A DNA stretch of 64,000 nucleotides from Streptococcus oralis (GTDB taxonomy: Bacteria > Bacillota > Bacilli > Lactobacillales > Streptococcaceae), in NCBI RefSeq assembly GCF_021497945.1, contig NZ_CP046524.1, positions 903,501-967,500 of the forward strand, written 5' to 3'. Shown here piece by piece: positions 37,953 to 46,405 of this stretch. The notes under the pieces were generated by a model. It made no database searches, had not been told where the DNA came from, and was given only the letters and a program-made list of their open reading frames with translations. Position numbers and translations under genes: made by a program. Position 1 is the stretch's first letter. Each line of letters opens with the position of its first letter.

Positions 37953-38845
37953 GGTTCGAATTTATCGCAGATGAGCACGTCAAAGTCAAAACATTCCTCA
38001 AGAAACACGAGGTTTCTAAGGGACTTTTGGCTAAGATTAAGTTTCGAGGTGGGGCTATTCTGGTCAATGGCCAACCTCAAAATGCGACTTATCTCTTAGA
38101 TATTGGAGATAGGGTTGCCATTGATATTCCAGCAGAGGAAGGCTTTGAAAGCCTGGAGGCAATCGAGCGACCACTCGATATCTTATATGAGGATGACCAT
38201 TTCCTGGTTTTGAATAAGCCTTATGGAGTAGCTTCCATCCCCAGTGTCAATCATTCCAATACCATTGCCAATTTTATCAAGGGCTACTTTCTCAAACAAG
38301 AATATGAAAATCAGCAAGTTCACATCGTGACTAGGCTTGATAGAGATACTTCTGGTTTGATGCTTTTTGCCAAGCATGGCTATGCTCATGCACGTTTAGA
38401 CAAGCAACTGCAACGAAAGTCTATCGAAAAAAGGTATTTTGCACTGGTTAAAGGAGACGGTGTCTTGGATCCAGAAGGGGAAATTATTGCACCGATTGCA
38501 CGTGATGTGGACTCCATTATCACGAGGCGGGTCGCCAAAGGTGGGAAATACGCCCATACATCTTACAAAGTTGTAGCGTCTTATGGAGATATTCATCTAG
38601 TCGATATTCGCCTGCATACTGGTCGAACTCATCAGATCCGAGTGCATTTTTCTCATATTGGCTTCCCCTTGTTGGGAGATGATCTCTATGGAGGCAGCCT
38701 AGACGATGGGATTCAACGCCAGGCCTTACATTGTCATTCCTTATCCTTTTATCATCCATTTTTAGAGCAACAATTGGAACTGGAAAGTCCTCTGCCGGAT
38801 GATTTTAGCACCCTTATTACACAGTTATCAACTAATACTCTTTAA
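37949..38845 (+). CDS. RluA/RluD-family pseudouridine synthase
   Basis: A 298-residue RNA pseudouridine synthase. An S4-like N-terminal region (about 12-60) precedes the catalytic domain, whose nucleophilic Asp is in RLDRDTSG (about 130-137). [12 protein letters not shown] and [10 protein letters not shown] complete the family pattern. RluD-type enzymes modify 23S rRNA, but this streptococcal paralogue's target site cannot be told from sequence. It overlaps nadK by four bases. Confidence 0.9.
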   Translation: MRFEFIADEHVKVKTFLKKHEVSKGLLAKIKFRGGAILVNGQPQNATYLLDIGDRVAIDIPAEEGFESLEAIERPLDILYEDDHFLVLNKPYGVASIPSVNHSNTIANFIKGYFLKQEYENQQVHIVTRLDRDTSGLMLFAKHGYAHARLDKQLQRKSIEKRYFALVKGDGVLDPEGEIIAPIARDVDSIITRRVAKGGKYAHTSYKVVASYGDIHLVDIRLHTGRTHQIRVHFSHIGFPLLGDDLYGGSLDDGIQRQALHCHSLSFYHPFLEQQLELESPLPDDFSTLITQLSTNTL

Positions 38846-38890
38846 CATTCTATTTTTGAGTATAATTAATTATCTTAAAGGAGAAAACTC

Positions 38891-39865
38891 ATGGAAGTTT
38901 TTGAAAGTTTGAAAGCCAACTTGGTTGGCAAAAATGCTCGTATCGTTCTCCCTGAAGGAGAAGAACCTCGTATCCTTCAAGCAACAAAACGCTTGGTCAA
39001 AGAAACTGACGTTATTCCAGTCTTGCTCGGGAATCCTGACAAAATTAAAATTTATCTAGAAATCGAAGGAATTATGGAAGGATATGAGGTGATTGACCCA
39101 CAACATTATCCTCAATTTGAAGACATGGTTGCTGCGCTTGTAGAGCGCCGCAAAGGTAAAATGACAGAAGAAGAAGCTCGTCAGATCTTGGTAGAAGATG
39201 TTAACTATTTTGGTGTAATGTTAGTTTACATGGGCTTGGTAGATGGTATGGTTTCAGGTGCGATTCACTCAACGGCCTCAACTGTTCGTCCTGCACTTCA
39301 AATTATTAAAACACGTCCAAATGTTAAACGTACTTCGGGTGCCTTTCTAATGGTTCGTGGAACAGAACGTTATTTGTTTGGTGACTGTGCCATCAATATC
39401 AATCCTGATGCAGAAGCTTTGGCTGAAATTGCGATTAACTCGGCTATTACAGCTAAAATGTTTGGAATAGATCCTAAAATTGCTATGTTGAGCTACTCTA
39501 CTAAAGGTTCAGGTTTTGGAGATAGTGTTGATAAAGTTGTTAAAGCAACAAAACTTGCACACGATTTGCGTCCTGACCTTGAGATTGATGGTGAGTTGCA
39601 ATTTGATGCGGCCTTTGTTCCTGAAACAGCTGCCCTTAAAGCACCAGGTAGCAACGTTGCTGGTCAAGCAAATGTCTTTATTTTCCCTGGTATCGAAGCA
39701 GGAAATATTGGCTACAAGATGGCAGAACGTCTTGGTGGCTTCGCGGCTGTAGGTCCCGTTCTACAAGGTTTGAACAAGCCAGTAAACGACCTTTCTCGTG
39801 GATGTAATGCAGATGATGTGTACAAGTTAACCCTTATCACAGCTGCCCAAGCGGTTCATCAATAA
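38891..39865 (+). CDS. pta: Phosphate acetyltransferase
   Basis: A 324-residue enzyme that converts acetyl-CoA to acetyl phosphate in the Pta-AckA pathway, giving ATP from pyruvate metabolism and a signalling acyl donor. SYSTKGSG and the IINPDAEALAEIAINSA-type region are family marks; length suits the short Gram-positive form. A TATAAT at 38861-38866 and AAAGGAGAAAA precede it. A terminator follows. Confidence 0.95.
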   Translation: MEVFESLKANLVGKNARIVLPEGEEPRILQATKRLVKETDVIPVLLGNPDKIKIYLEIEGIMEGYEVIDPQHYPQFEDMVAALVERRKGKMTEEEARQILVEDVNYFGVMLVYMGLVDGMVSGAIHSTASTVRPALQIIKTRPNVKRTSGAFLMVRGTERYLFGDCAININPDAEALAEIAINSAITAKMFGIDPKIAMLSYSTKGSGFGDSVDKVVKATKLAHDLRPDLEIDGELQFDAAFVPETAALKAPGSNVAGQANVFIFPGIEAGNIGYKMAERLGGFAAVGPVLQGLNKPVNDLSRGCNADDVYKLTLITAAQAVHQ

Positions 39866-39870
39866 GAAAA

Positions 39871-39902
39871 AGGCCTCTTTCCTTTGGGAAGAGGCTTTTT
39901 AG
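39871..39902 (+). terminator. Terminator of pta
   Basis: Hairpin AGGCCTCTTTCC / GGAAGAGGCTT (one bulge) followed by TTTTT. Confidence 0.8.
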
Positions 39903-39935
39903 CGCTAATAAAAGGACAGTTAGAAGCTTCTATGT

Positions 39936-39941
39936 TATACT
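39936..39941 (+). promoter_or_regulatory. Leaderless-type promoter of mutY
   Basis: TATACT extended by TGT, exactly six bases before the ATG at 39948. No ribosome site lies in the gap. Confidence 0.6.
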
Positions 39942-39947
39942 AGATAT

Positions 39948-41126
39948 ATGTTAGATTTGAAAGAATACGGTGTTGACATGTGGCCAGAGGAGAAGATTTC
40001 CTCTTTCCGCGAGAAGCTCCTCAACTGGTACGATGAAAACAAACGGGATTTACTCTGGCGTAGAAGTAAAAATCCTTATCATATCTGGGTTTCTGAAATC
40101 ATGCTCCAGCAGACTAGAGTAGACACAGTCATTCCCTACTATGAACGATTTTTGGACTGGTTTCCAACTGTAGAAAGTTTGGCAAATGCGCCTGAGGAGC
40201 GTTTACTGAAAGCTTGGGAGGGGTTGGGCTATTATTCCCGCGTACGCAATATGCAGTCGGCGGCTCAGCAGATTATGACAGACTTTGAAGGGGAATTTCC
40301 AAACACTTACGAAGGAATTTCTAGCTTGAAAGGGATTGGCCCCTATACTGCGGGAGCCATTTCCAGTATCGCTTTTAATCTACCCGAGCCAGCAGTTGAT
40401 GGCAATGTCATGCGAGTTTTGGCACGCTTGTTTGAGGTAAATTATGATATCGGCGTTCCTAGTAATCGAAAGATTTTCCAAGCCATGATGGAAATCTTGA
40501 TTGATCCAGAAAGGCCGGGAGATTTTAATCAAGCTTTGATGGACTTGGGCTCTGATATAGAGTCTCCAGTTAATCCTCGACCTGAAGAAAGTCCTGTTAA
40601 AGACTTTAGCGCAGCGTATCAGAAGGGAACCATGGATCGATATCCGATTAAAGAACCTAAGAAAAAGCCTCTTCCAATCTATCTCAAGGCTTTGGTTGTG
40701 CGCAATGATCGAGGTCAATATTTACTAGAGAAAAACGAAAGCGAAAAACTGCTAGCTGGATTTTGGCATTTCCCCTTGATTGAAGTCGAAGAATTTTTTA
40801 GAGAAGACGATCAGCTAGATCTTTTTTCTCAAGTCAAGGAGAATAACAGAGCATTTGGACCAAGCCCCCAAGAAAGTTTTGAGCAGGATTATGATTTGGA
40901 GGTTAATTGGTCCCATCAAGTTTTTGATCAAGTCAAGCATGTCTTTAGTCATCGTAAATGGCATATTCAAATCCTATCAGGTCAGGTGACAGAATCAAAA
41001 CAGTTCTCTGACAGAGAAATTCGCTGGGTTTCTTCTCAGGAATTTTCTGATTATCCATTTGCTAAACCTCAACAAAAGATTTGGCAGGCTTATAAAACAG
41101 TTCTTGAAGATGAGGGCTGGAATTAG
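39948..41126 (+). CDS. mutY: Adenine DNA glycosylase MutY without the Fe-S cluster
   Basis: A 392-residue A/G-specific glycosylase that removes A paired with 8-oxoG. The catalytic E50 is in SEIMLQQTR and D151 in AVDGNVMR; the helix-hairpin-helix LKGIGPYTAGA is present. A C-terminal NUDIX-like domain (about 243-385) reads 8-oxoG. The [4Fe-4S] loop, normally four cysteines, is replaced by E, P, S and F residues (about 201-221), and no cysteine is present there. This matches what I recall for pneumococcal MutY. The usual LPWR is LLWR (35-38). Apparently leaderless. Confidence 0.93.
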   Translation: MLDLKEYGVDMWPEEKISSFREKLLNWYDENKRDLLWRRSKNPYHIWVSEIMLQQTRVDTVIPYYERFLDWFPTVESLANAPEERLLKAWEGLGYYSRVRNMQSAAQQIMTDFEGEFPNTYEGISSLKGIGPYTAGAISSIAFNLPEPAVDGNVMRVLARLFEVNYDIGVPSNRKIFQAMMEILIDPERPGDFNQALMDLGSDIESPVNPRPEESPVKDFSAAYQKGTMDRYPIKEPKKKPLPIYLKALVVRNDRGQYLLEKNESEKLLAGFWHFPLIEVEEFFREDDQLDLFSQVKENNRAFGPSPQESFEQDYDLEVNWSHQVFDQVKHVFSHRKWHIQILSGQVTESKQFSDREIRWVSSQEFSDYPFAKPQQKIWQAYKTVLEDEGWN

Positions 41127-41153
41127 CCATTTGTGCCTTCTTTACATTTTTTT

Positions 41154-41161
41154 GTTATAAT
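41154..41161 (+). promoter_or_regulatory. Extended -10 promoter of vicRKX
   Basis: TGT-TATAAT with the -10 at 41156-41161 and the vicR ATG about 20 bases later behind AAAAGGTGA. It lies in the 56 bases between mutY and vicR. Confidence 0.6.
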
Positions 41162-41182
41162 AGATAAAGAAAAGGTGAACAT

Positions 41183-41890
41183 ATGAAAAAAATATTAGTT
41201 GTAGATGATGAGAAACCAATCTCAGATATTATTAAGTTCAATATGACCAAAGAAGGCTATGAGGTTGTAACGGCCTTCAACGGTCGTGAGGCGATCGAGC
41301 TATTTGAAGCTGAGAAACCCGACATTATTATCCTAGACTTGATGCTACCTGAAATTGATGGTTTAGAAGTAGCCAAAGCCATTCGTAAGACGAGTAGTGT
41401 GCCTATTATTATGCTCTCAGCCAAGGATAGTGAGTTTGACAAGGTTATCGGTTTAGAACTTGGGGCAGATGATTATGTGACCAAACCCTTCTCAAATCGT
41501 GAGTTGCAAGCGCGTGTAAAGGCTTTACTCCGCCGTACAGACCTCGCTTCAGCTGATAGTCAAGAGTCTGATGAAAAGAAATCCCAACCCCTACAGATTG
41601 GCGATTTGGAAATTCTGCCGGACGCTTACGTAGCCAAAAAATATGGTGAGGAATTAGAGTTGACTCATCGTGAGTTTGAGCTCTTGTACCACTTGGCCTC
41701 TCATATTGGTCAAGTGATTACGCGTGAACACTTGCTTGAGACTGTTTGGGGCTATGATTATTTTGGTGATGTTCGTACAGTGGACGTGACCATCCGACGT
41801 TTGCGTGAAAAAATCGAAGACACTCCAAGCCGTCCAGAATACATCCTAACCCGTCGTGGTGTGGGTTATTATATGAGAAGTAATGATTGA
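41183..41890 (+). CDS. vicR: Response regulator VicR (WalR/YycF)
   Basis: A 235-residue OmpR-family regulator of cell-wall homeostasis, essential in pneumococcus through control of pcsB. Receiver domain with DD at 8-9, phospho-Asp about residue 52 in IILDLMLPE, and K in the VTKPF motif; C-terminal winged helix with [14 protein letters not shown]. Its 3' end overlaps vicK by eight bases. Confidence 0.96.
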   Translation: MKKILVVDDEKPISDIIKFNMTKEGYEVVTAFNGREAIELFEAEKPDIIILDLMLPEIDGLEVAKAIRKTSSVPIIMLSAKDSEFDKVIGLELGADDYVTKPFSNRELQARVKALLRRTDLASADSQESDEKKSQPLQIGDLEILPDAYVAKKYGEELELTHREFELLYHLASHIGQVITREHLLETVWGYDYFGDVRTVDVTIRRLREKIEDTPSRPEYILTRRGVGYYMRSND

Positions 41891-43232
41891 AGCAATTAAA
41901 CAAAGCGTTCTGAACAGAGATTTTATCTTTATTTTGATTTTGCTGGGCTTTATCTTGGTGGTCACCTTGCTATTGCTAGAAAATCGCCGTGATAATATTC
42001 GGCTAAAGCAGATTAATCAAAAGGTCAAGGATTTGATTGTAGGGGATTATTCTCGAGTTTTGGATATGCAAGGAAGCTCTGAAATCACTAACATCACCAA
42101 TAACCTTAATGACTTGTCTGAGGTCATTCGTCTAACGCAGGAAAATCTGGAGCAAGAAACAAAAAGGCTTAACAGTATTCTTTCTTATATGACAGATGGA
42201 GTTCTTGCAACCAATCGCCGTGGTCAGATTACTATGATTAACGATATGGCCAAGAAACAGCTGGGTATCGTAAAAGAAGAAGCATTGAACAAAAGCATCC
42301 TAGAATTGCTTAAGATAGAGGATGAATATGAACTGCGTGACCTCATTACACAGATTCCTGAATTGATGATTGATTCCCAAAATGCTAACGGAGAATATCT
42401 TAGTCTTCGTGTGCGTTTTGCACTCATTCGTCGTGAGTCTGGATTCATCTCTGGTTTGGTTGCCGTTTTGCACGATACGACTGAACAGGAGAAGGAAGAG
42501 CGTGAGCGGAGACTCTTTGTTTCTAACGTGAGTCATGAGTTGAGAACTCCTTTGACCAGTGTTAAGTCCTATCTTGAAGCCTTGGACGAGGGAGCCTTGT
42601 ATGATCCTGTTGCTCCTGATTTTATCAAGGTTTCGCTCGATGAAACCAACCGTATGATGCGGATGGTGACAGATCTTTTGCATCTCTCTCGTATTGATAA
42701 TGCGACCACTCGGTTGGATGTGGAATTGATTAATTTTACAGCCTTCATCACCTTTATCCTCAACCGCTTTGATAAGATGAGGAGCCAGGATGAAGAGAAA
42801 AAATATGAGCTGGTTAGAGATTATCCTATCAATTCAGTTTGGATCGAGATTGACACCGATAAGATGACCCAGGTGATTGATAATATTCTCAACAATGCCA
42901 TCAAGTACTCACCAGACGGTGGAAAGATTACTGTCAGCATGAAAACAACAGATGACCAGATGATTTTATCTATCTCAGATCAGGGGTTAGGAATTCCAAA
43001 ACAAGATTTGCCTAAAATTTTTGACCGTTTCTATCGTGTGGATCGTGCACGAAGCCGAGCTCAGGGTGGAACTGGTCTAGGTCTGGCTATCGCAAAAGAA
43101 ATCATCAAACAACACAATGGCTTTATATGGGCCAAAAGTGAATACGGCAAGGGCTCAACCTTTACCATCGTGCTCCCTTATGATAAGGATGCCGTAAAAG
43201 AAGAAGTATGGGAGGATGAAGTAGAAGACTAG
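41883..43232 (+). CDS. vicK: Sensor histidine kinase VicK (WalK/YycG)
   Basis: A 449-residue kinase with a single N-terminal membrane helix (about 15-35) and almost no outer domain, the streptococcal form. A HAMP region (about 37-90), a PAS domain (about 95-195), HisKA with [13 protein letters not shown] and the ATPase domain with [17 protein letters not shown] and [10 protein letters not shown] follow. It signals to VicR. Start overlaps vicR. Confidence 0.96.
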   Translation: MIEAIKQSVLNRDFIFILILLGFILVVTLLLLENRRDNIRLKQINQKVKDLIVGDYSRVLDMQGSSEITNITNNLNDLSEVIRLTQENLEQETKRLNSILSYMTDGVLATNRRGQITMINDMAKKQLGIVKEEALNKSILELLKIEDEYELRDLITQIPELMIDSQNANGEYLSLRVRFALIRRESGFISGLVAVLHDTTEQEKEERERRLFVSNVSHELRTPLTSVKSYLEALDEGALYDPVAPDFIKVSLDETNRMMRMVTDLLHLSRIDNATTRLDVELINFTAFITFILNRFDKMRSQDEEKKYELVRDYPINSVWIEIDTDKMTQVIDNILNNAIKYSPDGGKITVSMKTTDDQMILSISDQGLGIPKQDLPKIFDRFYRVDRARSRAQGGTGLGLAIAKEIIKQHNGFIWAKSEYGKGSTFTIVLPYDKDAVKEEVWEDEVED

Positions 43233-43233
43233 A

Positions 43234-44043
43234 ATGAGTGAAATAGGCTTTAAATACAGTATTTTAGCATCAGGTTCCAGTGGAAATTCATTTTATCTGG
43301 AAACACCGAAAAAGAAAATCTTAGTAGACGCAGGTTTGTCTGGTAAGAAAATTGCTAGCCTGCTAAGCGAAATAAACCGTAAACCAGAAGATTTGGATGC
43401 TATTTTAATTACGCACGAACACTCTGACCATATCCATGGTGTTGGGGTACTTGCTCGTAAGTACGGCATGGATCTTTATGCCAATGAAAAAACCTGGCAG
43501 GCTATGGAAAATAGCAAGTACCTCGGTAAGGTGGATTCATCGCAGAAGCACATTTTTGAAATGGGTAAAACCAAAACCTTTGGCGATATTGATATTGAGA
43601 GTTTTGGTGTCAGCCATGATGCAGTCGCACCGCAGTTCTATCGCTTTATGAAGGATGATAAGAGTTTTGTCATACTGACTGATACAGGTTATGTTAGTGA
43701 CCGTATGGCAGGGATTGTCGAGAATGCTGACGGTTACCTCATTGAGTCCAACCACGATGTGGAGATCTTGCGAGCAGGTTCTTACGCTTGGCGACTCAAA
43801 CAGCGAATCTTATCTGATCTTGGTCACCTCTCTAACGAAGACGGTGCTGAGGCCATGATTCGTGCAATGGGAAATCGGACTAAGAAAATCTATCTTGGTC
43901 ACTTGTCCAAAGAGAACAATATCAAGGAGCTGGCTCATATGACCATGGTCAATCAGCTAGCCCAAGCTGATCTGGGAGTAGGAGTAGACTTTAAGGTTTA
44001 CGATACCTCTCCCGATACAGCAACACCACTGACAGATATATAA
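43234..44043 (+). CDS. vicX: Metallo-beta-lactamase-fold protein VicX (YycJ)
   Basis: A 269-residue MBL-fold hydrolase of the YycJ group. The metal motif THEHSDHIHG (about 60-69) and later LTDTGYVSD and ESNHD sites are intact; SGSSGNS near the N-terminus is typical. It follows vicK by one base, completing the vicRKX operon. Its substrate is not settled; nucleic acid is a fair guess from related MBL nucleases. Confidence 0.9.
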   Translation: MSEIGFKYSILASGSSGNSFYLETPKKKILVDAGLSGKKIASLLSEINRKPEDLDAILITHEHSDHIHGVGVLARKYGMDLYANEKTWQAMENSKYLGKVDSSQKHIFEMGKTKTFGDIDIESFGVSHDAVAPQFYRFMKDDKSFVILTDTGYVSDRMAGIVENADGYLIESNHDVEILRAGSYAWRLKQRILSDLGHLSNEDGAEAMIRAMGNRTKKIYLGHLSKENNIKELAHMTMVNQLAQADLGVGVDFKVYDTSPDTATPLTDI

Positions 44044-44070
44044 AAAGAAGGCGAGTGCCTTCTTTTGTTG
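44043..44070. terminator. Terminator between vicX and the thioredoxin-like gene
   Basis: Stem AAAGAAGGC / GCCTTCTTT around GAGT, with T-rich flanks; lies between convergent genes. Confidence 0.8.
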
Positions 44071-44074
44071 TCTT

Positions 44075-44422
44075 TTACAATCCTGCAAATTCTTTGATTT
44101 CTTGAGCTGACATTGAAGAGTCGCAACGGACCTTGATTTGTCCATCCGCAACATGAACGAATCCTGGAACAGTTGGAATACCATAGCGTGAACGGAATTC
44201 TTGCAACTCATTGAGTTGACTTGGTTCTTCACTGTTGATGAAGTAGATGTGTGCTTTGGTTTCAGCTACGACGCCTGCTAATGTACCAGCAAATTTACGG
44301 CAGTAGGGGCAAGTTTTGCGACCGATGAAGAAGGTTGCAGTTTCTTTATTATCGAGTGCTTCTTGGGCACGTGCAACTGTAGTCACTTCAAGGTCTTTAA
44401 TATCTTCTAAAAACTGATTCAT
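44075..44422 (-). CDS. Thioredoxin-like protein (bacteriocin transport accessory/PedC type)
   Basis: A 115-residue thioredoxin-fold protein with the redox motif CPYC (in GRKTCPYCRKF, about 33-43) and a cis-proline region GIPTVPGF. It resembles proteins annotated as bacteriocin transport accessory (PedC/BrcD), but no bacteriocin gene is close and it has no signal peptide, so it is likely a general cytoplasmic thiol protein. Ribosome site AAAGG precedes the ATG. Confidence 0.85.
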   Translation of the reverse strand: MNQFLEDIKDLEVTTVARAQEALDNKETATFFIGRKTCPYCRKFAGTLAGVVAETKAHIYFINSEEPSQLNELQEFRSRYGIPTVPGFVHVADGQIKVRCDSSMSAQEIKEFAGL

Positions 44423-44497
44423 AAGAATACCTTTCTTTTCTTGATAAAACTAGTATGCCACAAAGTTTCTAAAATTGCTCGGATTTGATACGAAAAA

Positions 44498-44524
44498 AAG
44501 ATGAGATCGTTTTACCTCATCTTT
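44498..44524 (-). terminator. Terminator of pgcA
   Basis: Leftward stem AAGATGAG / CTCATCTT followed by TTTTTTT. It lies nine bases past the pgcA stop. Confidence 0.85.
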
Positions 44525-44532
44525 CATCTTGC

Positions 44533-46251
44533 TTATTTTACAAAGACATTGATTTCCGCTTCGATGTTAGCAATCTTAGCTTGAGAATCTTCGTTGCTTT
44601 GACCCACAACGGCAATGTAGAACTTGATTTTTGGTTCTGTACCTGAAGGGCGAACAGCGATCCATGAACCGTCAGCAAGTGTGTATTTCAATACATCACT
44701 TGGAGGAGTTGTCAAGTTTGTAACAGTACCGTTAGCAGCAGTAGCAGTTTGAGCCTTGAAGTCTTCTGTGATTGAGATAGCAGTAGCGTTAAATTCTTTC
44801 GGACCATTGTCACGGAATTTAGCCATAATCGCTTTGATTTGCTCAGCTCCATCGACACCTGAAAGAGTAACAGATATTGTTTTTTCTGCGTAGTAGCCGT
44901 ATTCTTTATAGATTTCTTCGATACCGTCAGCAAGAGTCAAACCACGTGAACGGTAGTAGGCAGCAAGTTCAGCAACGACAAGAACAGCTTGGATAGCGTC
45001 TTTATCACGCACGAATGGTTTGATCAAGTAACCGAAGCTTTCTTCAAATCCCATCATGTAGGTGTGGTTGTGTTTTTCTTCGAATTCTTGAATCTTTTCA
45101 GCGATAAATTTGAAACCAGTCAAAACGTTGAACATGGTTGCGCCGTAGCTCTCAGCAATCTTCGTTACCAAGTCAGTTGATACGATAGACTTGCAGAGGG
45201 CTGCATTTTCAGGAAGAGTTCCAGCGTTTTTGTGAGCTTCCAAGATGTATTTAGCCATGATGGCACCGATTTGGTTACCTGAGAGGTTGAGGTAGCTGCC
45301 ATCTTTTTGAAGAACTTCAACACCAACACGGTCAGCGTCAGGGTCAGTTGCGACAAGAACATCTGCACCTACTTTGCGTCCAAGTTCTTCAGCAAGGGCA
45401 AAGGCTGCCTGGCTTTCTGGGTTTGGAGATTTCACAGTTGAGAAGTCAGGGTCAGCTGTTGCTTGCGCTTCAACGACTTGGACAGAGTCAAATCCTGCTT
45501 GAGCAAGAGCACGACGAGCCAACATTTCACCAGTACCATGAAGTGGTGTGTAGACAATCTTCATGTCTTTACCAAATTCTTCGATCAAGGCTGGGTTGAT
45601 GTTCACATCTTTGACTTCTTTGAGGTACTCTACGTCAACAGCTTCGCCGATAACTTCAATCAAGCCAGAAGCTTTTTCTGCTTCTACATCAGCAACTTCA
45701 ACAGCAAATGGATTTTCGATTGCACGGATGTAAGTCGTCAAAGCATCTGCATCGTGTGGAGGCATTTGTCCACCGTCTTCTCCATAAACCTTGTAACCGT
45801 TAAATGGAGCAGGGTTGTGGCTGGCAGTAATCATGATACCTGCAAAACAGTTGAGGTGACGAACCGCGAATGAAAGTTCTGGAGTTGGACGAAGGCTTTC
45901 AAAAACGTATGATTTGATGCCATGTTTTGCAAGAACTGCAGCAGATTCAAAGGCGAATTCTGGAGAGAAGTGGCGGCTATCGTAGGCAATTGCTACACCA
46001 CGTCCTTTTTCATTTCCACCTTTTGACTCAATCAAACGAGCCAAACCTTCAGTTGCTTGACGGACAACATAGATGTTGATACGATTTGTACCAGCACCAA
46101 TCAAACCACGCATACCAGCAGTACCAAATTCAAGATTGGTATAAAAGGCATCTTCCTTCGTTTTTTCATCCATGTTTTCCAAATCCTGACGAAGGTAGTC
46201 GGGAAGGTCGGCAAAATCGAGCCATTTTTGATAATTTTCTTGGTAAGTCAT
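44533..46251 (-). CDS. pgcA: Phosphoglucomutase (alpha-phosphohexomutase)
   Basis: A 572-residue phosphohexomutase interconverting glucose-6-P and glucose-1-P, the branch point to glycogen, capsule and teichoic-acid sugars. The phospho-serine loop TASHNPAPFNGYK (about 143-155), metal loop DPDADRVG (about 304-311), sugar loop EESFGY and phosphate loop RPSGTEPKIKFY are all complete. Start at 46251 follows AAAGGAGATG. A TTTACT-17-TATAAT promoter with an overlapping cre-like site precedes it. Confidence 0.95.
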   Translation of the reverse strand: MTYQENYQKWLDFADLPDYLRQDLENMDEKTKEDAFYTNLEFGTAGMRGLIGAGTNRINIYVVRQATEGLARLIESKGGNEKGRGVAIAYDSRHFSPEFAFESAAVLAKHGIKSYVFESLRPTPELSFAVRHLNCFAGIMITASHNPAPFNGYKVYGEDGGQMPPHDADALTTYIRAIENPFAVEVADVEAEKASGLIEVIGEAVDVEYLKEVKDVNINPALIEEFGKDMKIVYTPLHGTGEMLARRALAQAGFDSVQVVEAQATADPDFSTVKSPNPESQAAFALAEELGRKVGADVLVATDPDADRVGVEVLQKDGSYLNLSGNQIGAIMAKYILEAHKNAGTLPENAALCKSIVSTDLVTKIAESYGATMFNVLTGFKFIAEKIQEFEEKHNHTYMMGFEESFGYLIKPFVRDKDAIQAVLVVAELAAYYRSRGLTLADGIEEIYKEYGYYAEKTISVTLSGVDGAEQIKAIMAKFRDNGPKEFNATAISITEDFKAQTATAANGTVTNLTTPPSDVLKYTLADGSWIAVRPSGTEPKIKFYIAVVGQSNEDSQAKIANIEAEINVFVK

Positions 46252-46276
46252 AGAGCATCTCCTTTTTTGTATATTC

Positions 46277-46319
46277 TTTTAATCGCTTTCATTATATCAC
46301 GATTTATCAATTTAGTAAA
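46277..46319 (-). promoter_or_regulatory. pgcA promoter with overlapping cre-like site
   Basis: Leftward: TTTACT (46314-46319), 17-base spacer, TATAAT (46291-46296). ATGAAAGCGATTAAAA (46277-46292) matches the CcpA cre consensus WTGNNARCGNWWWCAW at 15 of 16 places and overlaps the -10 and start site, a repressing position. Confidence 0.6.
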
Positions 46320-46370
46320 ACGTTAGCATAACTTTCTGAAAAAGCTTGAAATGAAATGGATTCTATAGTC

Positions 46371-46399
46371 TTGAACCCCTTAGGGAAACATGCTATACT
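46371..46399 (+). promoter_or_regulatory. Leaderless-type promoter of the ABC-F gene
   Basis: TTGAAC (46371-46376), 17-base spacer, TATACT (46394-46399) extended by TGC, then exactly six bases to the ATG at 46406. Confidence 0.7.
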
Positions 46400-46405
46400 A
46401 CCTAT

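Noticed and set aside
44075..44422. Thioredoxin-like gene as part of a bacteriocin locus
   Set aside because: Only a family-name link; surrounding genes are vicX and pgcA.
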